A stretch of 64,000 bases of DNA from Choanephora cucurbitarum (taxonomy: Eukaryota; Mucoromycota; Mucoromycetes; Mucorales; Choanephoraceae): positions 124,001 to 188,000 of the forward strand of contig JAIWNI010000039.1 of NCBI GenBank assembly GCA_025331435.1, in the 5' to 3' direction. Positions within the stretch are counted from its first letter, which is position 1, and each line of letters opens with the position of its first letter. Below, piece after piece: positions 23,348-33,729 of the stretch. The translations under genes were made by a program, and so were the position numbers. The notes under the pieces were generated by a model. That model was given only the letters and a program-made list of their open reading frames with translations. It was not told the DNA's origin and searched no databases.

Positions 23348-25268
23348 TTAGGCTTCTTCTAAATAACGATAATCAAATCTATTTGAAAAGTTAGCGTCAA
23401 CAGATACAACAGGTACATAAAAATACTTGCCTAAACTCAGTCTTCTTTCGCTGACACCATGCACCTTCATAATCAAAGTAGATGTAAGTGCCTTGCTCAT
23501 AATCTTCAGTGATAATTTTGGGTTCTTCGTGACGCTGGAACCAAGTCAAGTACTTTTTATGGAAACGCCATGATTGCTTTTTGAGTTCTTTAGCAGCTAA
23601 ATATCTATATCATCATAAGTCGGTTTATTCCATTTCAGTTTACTGTTTACTTACTGTTGATAAGTGCCTTGCTGGTAGTAAAAGATAAAGAAGAGTGTAT
23701 CCATATCAAATTTATCAAACAACATTGGATTGTCAAAAATAAGTAATGGCTGTTGTGGATAGTAGTTGGGTGTATTAAACGGATTACGTGGCTGGTATAC
23801 TTTAGGTCTTTCAGAGTCGATTAAATCTGGTACATGCTGAAGACTTGCATCTAACATTTGATGTGTGTATTGAATATCATGACATCTATTCTTGACAGAT
23901 TCAAAAGAAGGTGCTAAATCTGCAAGGGAAGAAGGCAATTGGTAGTCAGAGTGAGATGAAGGCATTGTTTTAGATTGATCAACAATCTTGGGTGGTTCAT
24001 TCCAGGCAGATACTAAATAACAGTAAATTCTCTTTTTCTCTCTTTTTAAAGGTCGATAATCTCTTACCATTAGTAGTGGTAGTAGTGGTAGTGGTAGTTG
24101 TACTAGAGTTAGAGGAAGGTTGCTTATTGATAGATTCCGGCTTAGGTGTCTTTACCACAGGTTGGGTATCTTCATGAATGACAGCAGTTGTCAATAACAG
24201 GCCAAATTATGTACATGTGATTTCTTTACCTTTGGATACTTTCTTAGGACTAGTAAGAGGCGTTGACTGTTTTCCATTCATGTTAATAACAAGTAATAAA
24301 GAGGATGATTGCCCTTTACCTTTTCAGATTGCTTTTGTGGTTGATTTTCTTCCTCTTCCTCTTCCTCCGCTTCTTCATGGTCTGAATCTATCTTGGCTAC
24401 ACAAACAGAAAAAGAAGACACATCAGAGATTTATATGCAAATGAACATAAATGACACTCATTTACCATGGTATTCATCTGTTCGAATAGCATACAACTCC
24501 TCTTCCTTCTCTAAGTTCAAATCGTCATAAAGACCTTCATCTTCTTCAAAATCAGGCTCTTGATTGCACTCAACATAATACTGAATTACATCCTTAAATT
24601 CATTGACACGCTCAGCATCAAGATGATCATTCTCTAACAAACGCAATATCAGCTCTAGACGATTGATATGCCATTTTCGACGTTCGTTCGAATGCTCTAA
24701 TTCATTCAATCGTTCTGTACGCTGGTGGTCCTGCTTTTTATTGTTACGCTTAGAGCCTGTGCCTTCCAACTGTTCCATCTCAAATTCAACTGTCTCTATC
24801 TGCCGAGAGAGTTCGTCGACTGCATTCGTCAAGAAATCACAACAGTCAGCCTTCTCCTTATCCTTCGGATCCAGACGTTCTCGTTGCAAAAGACCTTCTT
24901 TAGAATAAGCCTTTGTCTTCATCTCCTTTTCGACCTGTTTGAATCGTTCCATCTGGGCTTCAATCAGCTTACGGTTCTCTAATAAAGCTCGTTTGTCTTT
25001 GATGTCGTTGTTAGCAAGCCAGGTCTTGATCTGGTCACGCAGTCGTTGAAGCTTCTTAATTTCCTTCTTTAGGTCTTGCTCGTATTTATCCTTTTGGTTG
25101 GCATTGTTGGTATAGTGGATTTTATCAAAGATGGTCTCAAATGTCTCTACACCTTCACTGACTTTCTTTAACAATCTATCAATCTCGGCTTGGCAAGCGC
25201 GTTAACAAGGTGAACAAAAACAAGGCGCCCATTTGCTTCAAGTTACCTTGTAACTTTTTCATAGACAT
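23348..25268 (-). CDS. NOT3: CCR4-NOT complex subunit NOT3/NOT5
   Basis: The product is a structural subunit of the CCR4-NOT deadenylase, acting in mRNA decay and transcriptional control. Eight minus-strand exons (25268-25247, 25188-24466, 24396-24320, 24266-24230, 24169-24068, 24012-23655, 23604-23431, 23378-23348) give 507 residues. The N-terminal coiled coil begins [20 protein letters not shown] and carries [14 protein letters not shown] and TKAYSKEGL. The C-terminal NOT box includes [19 protein letters not shown] and [15 protein letters not shown]. The middle is a variable Pro/Ser/Thr linker with a run of ten Thr from an ACT/ACC repeat. The last intron (23379-23430) has a GC donor (AG|GCAAGT), and splicing it yields [12 protein letters not shown], the expected C-terminus. 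The start is divergent from eRF3 across 380 bp. Confidence 0.95.
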
Positions 25269-25648
25269 ATTCTCTTTATTGTTTTCTTTAGGTGAACTCA
25301 ATTAATAAAAAGAGAAAACTATTATGAAATCACGTATTCAGCATACATGCTTGAAACTCAGCACCTTTTATTCAGCCAATAAAAAGGGGCCTTTGCTTAG
25401 TTCGTTGTCTCCCTAGATCAAGACTTGCACGGAAAAAGATAGACTTCAGGTATTCATCATCTTGTCTAAACATCCTACTTAGAGCTTGATCTATACTCCC
25501 TTTGCCTTCCATTCTTTTACTTGCTTTGTACAGAAAACAATATCTGAATCCATTGACAAATTAAGCGCAGTCACGACAATTTTCTAAAACGCCCTAGCAT
25601 AAGCTCTTTTGAATTTTTTTTTCTTTCTTTAGTTCAATTTTTTCCACC
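25269..25648. promoter_or_regulatory. Shared divergent promoter, NOT3 / eRF3
   Basis: These 380 bp separate the start codons of two divergently transcribed mRNA-metabolism genes. A CCAAT box reads CCAAT at 25376-25380 on the plus strand, and T-rich tracts lead into the eRF3 ATG. A common control element is plausible but inferred only from layout. Confidence 0.4.
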
Positions 25649-27673
25649 ATGAGCAAAGAAACCACCAACTCCTTTTCAAAGATGAGCTTGAATCCTGCTG
25701 CTTCTGAATGGAAGCCTAACTTTGCCGCTAAGAGTTTTGTTCCCTCTTTCGGCTCTGCTCCTGCTCCCGCTGCTGCTCCTGCTCCTGCTGCTCCTGCCGC
25801 TGCTCCTGCTCAAGGTAAAAATTTTAAAGATAAACGCTTGTTCTACACCAGTAAAAGCGTACTAAACGTATCGTTTTCTATTAGCTCCTGCTGCTCCCAA
25901 GGTTGTAAAGCTTCCCGAATCTAAGCCTGCTGGTAAGAAGATCATCAAGCAAGAACGACGTTCCATCGACTTATATTCTTTCTCTCAATAGCTCCTGCTG
26001 CTGAAGCACCTAAGCCTAAGGTTGAAGCACCTAAGAAGACCGAAGCCCCCAAGAAGACTGAGACTAAGAAGGCTGAGGTTAAGAAGGTTGAAGCCCCTGT
26101 TGAAGAGCAAGTAGAAGAAGTTGACGATGAAGTTGTTTCTGACTTGTACGGCAAAGAACACTTGAACGTTGTCTTCATGGGTCACGTCGGTAAGTCGTGT
26201 TGAGAAAAAAAGGGATACAACAAGTCAACTGATATGATTATAAGATGCTGGTAAATCTACTATGGGTGGTAACATTCTTTATTTGACTGGTATGGTTGAC
26301 AAGCGTACCATGGAAAAGTATGAAAAGGAAGCCAAGGAAGCCGGTAGAGAATCATGGTATCTCTCTTGGGCTTTGGATACCAACACAGAAGAAAGAGCCA
26401 AGGTATGAAGGAAAAACTTGAAAGAGGATTGTTTGACAAACCAAGTTGTTTTAGGGTAAAACTGTCGAAACTGGTAGAGCTTTCTTCGAAACCGACACTC
26501 GTCGTTATACCATTTTGGATGCTCCTGGTCACAAGAGTTTTGTGCCTAGTATGATTCAAGGTGCTTCTCAAGCCGATATTGGTGTTCTTGTCATTTCTGC
26601 CCGTAAGGGTGAATTCGAAACTGGTTTCGAACGTGGTGGTCAAACCCGTGAACACACTATGTTGGCCAAGACTTCTGGTATCAACAAGATGGTTGTCGCT
26701 GTCAACAAGATGGATGACCCTACTGTCAACTGGGACAAGTCTAGATATGATGAAATTTTAGCCAAGTTAACTCCTTTCTTGAAGCAAACTGGTTTCAACC
26801 CCAAGACTGATATCCATTTCATGCCTTTGTCTGGTTTCTCTGGCTCTAACATCAAGGACCGTGATCCCAAAAACTGTCCTTGGTATGATGGTCCTTCTCT
26901 CCTTGAATTCTTGGATAATTTCAAGACTACCGACAGAAAGTTGACTGCCCCTCTTATACTTCCTATCACTGAAAAGTACAAGGTAAGTAAACAATTTGCA
27001 GGATAAGAATTAGAAGGGAGAAAGGCATTTATTAAATGGTTCTATAGGATATGGGTACTATTGTTGTTGGTAAGATCGAAGCTGGTTACGTTAAGAAGGG
27101 TCAACAAGTCCTTATTATGCCCAACAAGGTAAGAAAAGAAAGAGGAGGAGAAGTGAAAAGAGGCTAAGACATAGACTACAATAGAGTACTTGTGAAATCA
27201 CAGCTATTTACAATGAAACTGAAGAAGAAATTGAACAAGCTGTTTGTGGTGACAACATTCGTTTGCGTTTGAAGGGTGTTGAAGAAGATGAAGTCATGCC
27301 TGGTTTCGTTCTCTGTAGCAAGAAGGCCCCTGTTAAGACTACCACTCAATTCGAGGCACAACTGGCTGTCTTGGATCACAAGAACATCATCTGTGCTGGT
27401 TATACCGCTGTCTTGCATATTCACTCTGCTGCTGAAGAAGTTTCTCTCAGTGCTCTTCTTCACTTGATCGACAGAAAAACCGGTAAGAAGACCAAGAGAC
27501 CTCCTCAATTTATCAAGCAAGGTCAAAAGGCTATTGTACGTATCGAAACTGCTGGTCCTATCTGTATTGAATCCTTCAACAAGGTGCCTCAATTGGGTCG
27601 TTTCACTTTGCGTGATGAAGGTAAGACTGTTGCCATTGGTAAGGTGACCAAGGTCTTGGATCCTTCTGAGTAA
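25649..27673 (+). CDS. SUP35: Translation termination factor eRF3 (Sup35)
   Basis: This GTPase partners with eRF1 in stop-codon recognition and peptide release in the cytosol. Seven exons (25649-25814, 25885-25932, 25992-26189, 26245-26402, 26455-26982, 27048-27128, 27185-27673) give 555 residues. GTPase motifs are G1 GHVDAGKST (split by an intron after GHV), DTNTEERAKGKTVETGRAFF, G3 DAPGH and G4 NKMD. EF-Tu domains 2 and 3 follow. The N-terminal extension is short and rich in Ala, Pro and Lys rather than the Gln/Asn-rich prion domain of yeast. It contains a PAM2-like element (MSLNPAASEWKPN) expected to bind poly(A)-binding protein. The acceptor of the last intron (AATAG before AGTACT) is the least certain junction. 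Confidence 0.95.
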
Positions 27674-27877
27674 ACCAAAAAATTACTTTAATTCTATCTA
27701 TGTGTTATTTCCTGCCTGTAAAATAAAGCAAAATGTTTGTTTAAGTTACTCTCTTGCTTAAAAGGAAATATATTCCTTATTTGATAAAGCATTCTGTACT
27801 ACAATAAGATATGTATCTTTATAAGCTTATTCACGCGTTTTTTTTTCTTTTATTTCTTTTTTTCTCACATTAATCCA

Positions 27878-29604
27878 ATGGCTACTGTTCGTTCACTTTC
27901 AAGTCGTATTGGTCGTTTTGCACTTTTCGAATGTACTGCTGATCTATCTCATCTCAGCACTCATGAACATGTTGCTCTAAAGAAGTTGGTCAAGGCAGGA
28001 AAGTATATTGACCAACTCTATATGCGTCAAGCTTGGTCCGGCAACGAAGAGCTTCGTAAGAAACTTCATGCTGAAAACAACAAAGAACTGTGCACTTTGT
28101 TTGAAATGTATAAAGGTCCTTGGGTAAGTAAGAGAAGAGAGCAAGAGAGAGAAAAGCATATGATCAGAAAGAACTTATATCTTCCTTGAAAGGCTCGTGA
28201 AGATGATAATGTACCATTCGTTGACGGTGTGCCCACTCGTCCTGAAGGCGGTAACTTCTATCCTGAAGACATGACAAAAAAGGAATTCGAAGCTTGGGTG
28301 GAGACATTATCGCCTGAGGAGCAAAAGAAAGCAAAGGGTTATTATACTGTTGTCAAAAGAGATGCTAACGGCAAATTGACTACCGAGTCTTATGCTGAAG
28401 CCTACAGCGATCTGTTGAAACCCGCTGCTGCTGCTTTCCATGAAGCTGCAGAGGAATTGAAAAAGATGGAATTGAGTCAAGACCTTGAAGGTACACGTTT
28501 GGATCAGTTCTTAACCTCTCGTGCCAATGCTTTTGAATCCAATGAATATCTTGATTCCGAATTGGATTGGCTTCGTCTTGGCAAATTCAACAATCTGGAA
28601 GTCACAGTGGGTCCTTATGAGAACTACACTGACTGTCTCTTTACTTTGAGAAGCGCCTATGAATTCTATATCCATGTCCGTGATCAACACTCTTCTCAAC
28701 TATTGGAAAAGTTTTCTGATCTTCAATTTGTTGAGGACCGTTTGCCTATTCCTAACAAGTACAAGAATGACAAACTTGTAGCTGCACCTATTGTTGTTGT
28801 AAACCAACTTTATGCTGCAGGTGATGTTGCTGTAAGTTCCAGACTAAATTAAGAGGAGGGAATCAAGCTAACTGTTTGTATTAGGTGCCCATGACAGCAG
28901 CTTACAATTTGCCTAATGATGAAGAGGCCATTAAGCGAGGTGGATCAAAGCTTGTATTGATCAAGAATGTTCAAGAAGGCAAATTCCAACATGTCTTGAC
29001 ACCTATTGCTCAACAAGTATTGGCCAAAGATCAATTGGAATATCTGTCCAAGGACGCTTTTACGACTCATGTCTTACTTCATGAAGTTTGTCACAGCAAT
29101 GGCCCTCATCACACATTGGCCGGAGATACAGTGCGTTCTAAGCTCCAAGAACATCACTCTGCTCTTGAAGAAGCTAAGGCAGATATTGCTGCTTTGTTTG
29201 CTGCTGATATCATGGTAGACCATGGTACTATTGATGATGTCACTCAAAAGCAATTCTGGGTCACTTTCTTGGCCTCTGCCTTCCGTTCTATTCGATTCGG
29301 TATTCAAGAAGCTCATGGCTTAGGTCAAGCCTGTCAACTCAACTATTTGGTTGAAAAGGGTGGCTTCGAATGTGATGAAGCAACCAATTTATTCAGTGTT
29401 AACTTTGACAAGATTCGATCTGCTGTGTCTGACTTGACACATGATATCCTTATTCTTCAAGGTGATGGTGATAAAAAGGCTGTGGATGACTTTGTACGTA
29501 AATACGGTGTTCTTCACAAGAACACAAAGGCTGCTTTGGAGCGCATTGATGGAGCTGGTATTCCTGTTGATGTTCGTCCTCATTATCCTTTAGCTGAACA
29601 ATAA
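27878..29604 (+). CDS. DPP III (M49)-like zinc metallopeptidase
   Basis: The product is a cytosolic-type zinc peptidase related to dipeptidyl peptidase III. Three exons (27878-28123, 28193-28831, 28885-29604) give 534 residues. The zinc motif is LLHEVCHSNGPH (HEXXH), followed by EEAKADIAALFA, whose Glu is the expected third zinc ligand. Canonical DPP III has the longer HEXXGH, and the family to which this belongs includes the M49-like part of plant Nudix-3 fusions and many fungal stand-alone proteins. No signal peptide is evident and the N-terminus starts directly with the conserved region. The gene follows eRF3 in the same direction after 204 bp and converges on the next gene, with stop codons 10 bp apart. 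Confidence 0.85.
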
Positions 29605-29614
29605 AAAAAGAACT

Positions 29615-30268
29615 TCATAATGCATCTCCAAATTGTTTTAACATCAAGTCAAGTGCTTTTCTAGTTTGCTCTTCTTCGTCGTATTCTTCGCTGATAGACG
29701 AGTAGAGATCTCCTTGATTTAGTGCTGGTATTTGAGTTGGTTCGTACTGAGGCATCTCAAAGAGGGAATCTAGAGGTGAAGTAGTTGAAATGCTTCCTTC
29801 CCCTGCTTTTTCTTGTCTTTTCTCTTCTTCTCCAGACGAAAATAAAGGCTGAATGTCTTTGAGATCTTCTTCTTTTGCACTTCTCATTCTCTGTAGAAAC
29901 TTGTTGTCCTCCTATATACAGCATTAGTCTTTCTTTTTTGCATAAAGAAACGGGAGGCTTCTATTCTTATTTACTTCAAGTGTCTCAAGTTTTTTGACCC
30001 AGATCTCACGCAAATGTAGCAAGAACTGGCGATTATCGTCTAGATCAGAGTAAATCTTTCTTGAACGTGTTCTAGAATAACATGATCAGCCTACACTTCT
30101 GCAAGAAAAAAAAAGGTGCACTTACGATAGAGCAGGTGTGCCTCTGGGAAAGCGAGTAGGCTTCAAAGGGAAAAAGGCATTGCTATAACCTTCTATGCAA
30201 GGACGAGCATAAGGCAACTTTGGTTCAGTAGGCTTTTTGTTGTTGTTGTTGTTGTCAAATGCAGGCAT
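29615..30268 (-). CDS. Uncharacterised 178-residue protein
   Basis: I do not recognise this protein. Three minus-strand exons (30268-30126, 30071-29975, 29911-29615) stay in phase and give 178 residues, so the gene is probably real. It starts MPAFDNNNN, has a Pro/Arg-rich stretch (LPYARPCIEGYSNAFFPLKP), a middle helical segment (RQFLLHLREIWVKKLETLEE) likely to form a coiled coil, and an acidic C-terminal half ending in a helix (KALDLMLKQFGDAL). There is no signal peptide or membrane segment. It is divergent from the kinase gene across 374 bp. Confidence 0.7.
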
Positions 30269-30642
30269 ATTTGTAATTTACATAAAAAAGAAAGGTAGAG
30301 AGCATTCTCAAAAATATGTTAAAATTTTCAAGTTACTGCTTATTTTCTAAATATGTCTTAGTGAGGTGAGACACATATGCAGCTAAGAAGCAGAAGAAGA
30401 GAGAAGGATCATTTCTCTTCTTTTCTTAATATTCAGCCTTATCTACTTTGTAAGCATTTTTTTCCATCTTTGCTCTTATCATTTAAAAAAAAAAGCTTTT
30501 CTTGTTAGACAGAAGGAAGCAATTTTGATGCAGTCCAAGAAGCGTTATATTTTCCGAGCAATGGATATTTCATTCTGGTACCTTTTTTTTCATTTCTCTT
30601 GCTCTTTCTCTTCTTTCCCTTCCTCCATCTTTGATTTCAGAT
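30269..30642. promoter_or_regulatory. Divergent promoter, 178-aa protein / kinase
   Basis: This 374-bp region lies between two start codons facing away from each other. It contains poly(A) and T-rich tracts but no motif I can name. Confidence 0.35.
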
Positions 30643-32137
30643 ATGAGTAGACTAAATGAGGTAATGTAAGTCAAGTTAGAAATCAAAAGAAAGAGGACGA
30701 GAGAGAGAAAAAAAAAGGCAACTTGTATTGAAATAAAAAAAATAAAACAGGTTAAGAGAAGAACAGCTACAACTACATTTGATGCAAAATATGAGAAACT
30801 ATATACTTTGGGTAAAGGGAACTTTGGCAAAGTGTACTTAGTTGAAGATAGAAAATCAAGGCACCAGGTAATATCATAAGATCAAACCAACAATCAAGTA
30901 CTCATTCTGCTTTTAAAAGTATGCTGTCAAAGTAGTTGACAAAAAGACATTCAAGACAGGCGATCAAAAGCAACATGCATTGAGAGAGCAAACGATCTGT
31001 GAGACATTTGCCACTGGATTGAGTCACAGAAACATTGTTAAAGTATACGATGTATTGACTGAGAGCGACTTCATCTACATTGTCATGGAATACGTAGAGG
31101 GTGGAGAATTGTTCGAAAAAATAAAGCAATCTAAAGGTTTGGCAGAGCCCACAGCTCGAAGATGGTTTCGAGAGATTATTGAAGCAGTGGACTATATTCA
31201 TGATGTAAGTTATATGCTTTTTCTTTTCGCTTGTATGAATCAAGACTGACACAAATTATAGAATAACATTGTTCATCGTGACCTAAAGCCAGAAAATGGT
31301 AAGGAGCTCTATGGTTTTGTTTTTATAAAACTTATGTTTTATTAAACAGTGTTGATTGACAAGACGCATCGTATACGAATATGCGATTTTGGCTTTGGAA
31401 ATATCATCAAGGAAAGACATGAAGTGTTAAATACATATTGCGGTAGCCCCTTTTATGCTGCACCTGAGATGGTGACAGCTACACCTTATCGAGGACCACC
31501 AGTTGATCTTTGGAGCTGTGGTGTTATCCTATTTGCTATGCTCACAGGTTCTCTTCCCTTTCAAGGTGATGAGATGCCACAATTATTCCAGAAGATCAGT
31601 AAAGGTGTCTTCACTATTCCCCCTTATGTTACCCGAGATGCATCTGATCTCATTCAAAGGCTTCTAAGCAGAGATGCAAAGGAGCGGATTACAACAAAGG
31701 AATGTTTGTTGCATCCTTGGTTGCTACCACCCACTATGACACGCTGCTCGCTCTTGACATCATCTCAACTAACCCTTAGCAGTCGTCTAACCAACTTCTC
31801 TTCTAGAAAGAAAGTCAATCCTTATCCTGAAGAATCATGCTTGACATTTATGACCACCACTGTAAATGAGCCAAAATCGACACATCAAAAGATACCAACT
31901 TCTATAAACGATTGTATGCCACCACCACCACCATCACCTATTATTCTAAAGAGAAGAGCCAACGCAAAGAACCAATACTTCTTTTTCAAACTATTTAATC
32001 GTAAGACACAGGTTGCACCTGCTAGTCCTATACTGACACATCACAAAACTGAAAAGAAGAAGGCTCCCAAACAGCAGTTCTTTGTAAGCAAATTCAAAGG
32101 GCTGTTCAAGTCTTCATTTCAAAAGCGTCTTACATAA
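30643..32137 (+). CDS. CAMK-like Ser/Thr protein kinase
   Basis: This is a 414-residue kinase of the CAMKL (Snf1/NUAK/Gin4-related) group. Five exons are 30643-30660, 30751-30867, 30920-31204, 31262-31298 and 31350-32137. The catalytic domain starts almost at the N-terminus: glycine loop LGKGNFGKVYL, VAIK-type lysine in YAVKVVDKK, HRDLKPEN catalytic loop, DFGFGN in place of the commoner DFG-L-S, and activation-segment end YCGSPFYAAPE with a phosphorylatable Thr before it (LNTYCG). After the domain (about residue 270) comes a basic, Pro-containing tail with a PPPPPS stretch and many Lys/Arg, with no KA1 or UBA domain that I can see. The first coding exon is only 18 nt. The precise subfamily is not determined. 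Confidence 0.88.
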
Positions 32138-32282
32138 CAAAGAAATACTTTAAATGTGTATCATTTTATAACAAAATTTTAATTTAAACAACACAAAACT
32201 ATATTACAATGGTTTCCTCCTTCTCCACTTTTTTTTTGATACGTATATCATTGCTGTGGATGAGCTACATCTTTCTATTCGT

Positions 32283-33729
32283 TTAATCGTCCTTCAAGAT
32301 GTTCTTTCTAATGAATCCAGAAACGGCCTCAAAAACAACCAAAAGGATACCACCACTAAATTAAGCAAGCAATAGTTAGCTAAAATTAAACTCTCTTGGT
32401 TGTGCAACAATGATGTTCCATCTATCTTATCTCAAGATGGATCCAATCTCTCATCAAAAAAAAAAAAAGATCGAAAAGATGCTTACCCAGGACCAAGTCT
32501 AAGAACCTTAGGTAAGAATCCACGGTACAATGAAACAGCACTAAAGAAAGAAAAAGAAATGAATATCAAACTGAAAAGCCTTGGATTGATGATCCTAATA
32601 TTTCTCCTCTGTTTACCCTTCTTCTCTGACAACAGTTGCCAAGGCAGGTAATGTCCAGTTGTATTTTTTGGGACCAACACCATTATAACTCTGAACACGA
32701 GACTTGACAACATCAAATGGTGTGTTAAAAGTAGTAGCAATAATACCACCAACTGTACCAGCAGCAAAGTTGATAAGACGCTGTTGATCAGGATCCTACA
32801 GTATCACAGTAGATCAATTCAACTTGTTTCTCTATTTTATGCTCAACTTTTCCTACCTTAGATTTAGGCATAAGGTCCTTTACTGTGAAGATCAAACCAA
32901 AGTAAGAACCGTTCCAGACGGCATGACGCCACATAGTAGCTTCCAAACCATTAAATAAGGCCAAGATACCTTCTGAAGCGATAACCTTTCTGAAAGTATC
33001 GGCAGTACCATTGTATTTACCGAGCTAAATCCAAAATAGGTTTAGTTTTCTCTGCTATAGACAGAACAGCTCCCCACTTACATTTGCCTTGTCTTGCATT
33101 CTGACTTTGATGAGCTCGAAAGGTACAACCAAACCAGCTTCGGTTATACCAGCACTGATACCAGTCAAAATGGACAGTGATTGAGTTACCTTCTCAAAGC
33201 CAAAGAGCTTCTTGTATAGAGTAGTATATTGTTCATTGGCAGCAAATTTAGTAGCACGCTTAGGCGCTTCCACCATGATGGGTGGTAAAATACCACGATA
33301 GAGAGATGCGGGGCTATAAAAAAAATGAGTTGCTGTGAGTCACACACGCATGTTTATATTGATGAAAAGTGGGGTAATTGTCCCATATTTATAAAACAGT
33401 CAAACTTTACCCTTCTTGCTTAATCATGGTCGATATTGTCTGAATAACACCAGTACTGGTACCTGTACTAAGTTGAGCTCTTGTTTTGACAACTAAAGAA
33501 ATTCCCCCAAAATTGCATGAGAAACTCTATTTCGAAATCACATCCTTTCTCCTTTTTTACTTACCATCTAAAGGATACATAATAAGAGTCTCGGAGGTAC
33601 CAGCAATAGCACCAGCCAAGAATTGAAAGCCAAAAGGAAGAGCTTCAAGCAAAAAGAAATTGAGTGTTTGAACATACAAGTCGCGTTAGAACACGAATAT
33701 TGCTTACGTTTTTGAGAATTATCAGACAT
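32283..33729 (-). CDS. ODC1: Mitochondrial 2-oxodicarboxylate carrier
   Basis: This inner-membrane antiporter is predicted to exchange 2-oxoadipate and 2-oxoglutarate, linking lysine metabolism and the TCA cycle. Eight minus-strand exons (33729-33708, 33642-33565, 33492-33411, 33313-33082, 33024-32857, 32795-32617, 32540-32487, 32355-32283) give 295 residues, the standard carrier length. The three tandem repeats each show the carrier signature: MYPLDVVKTR, VPFELIKVRMQ and TPFDVVKSRVQ. The ends of the repeats read SLYRGILPPIMVEAPKRATKF and LYRGFLPKVLRLGPGGG. The LYRG and EAPKRATKF combination is characteristic of the Odc group, which is why I prefer this over other carriers. All introns are GT-AG. 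It converges with the kinase gene, with 145 bp between stops. Confidence 0.92.
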
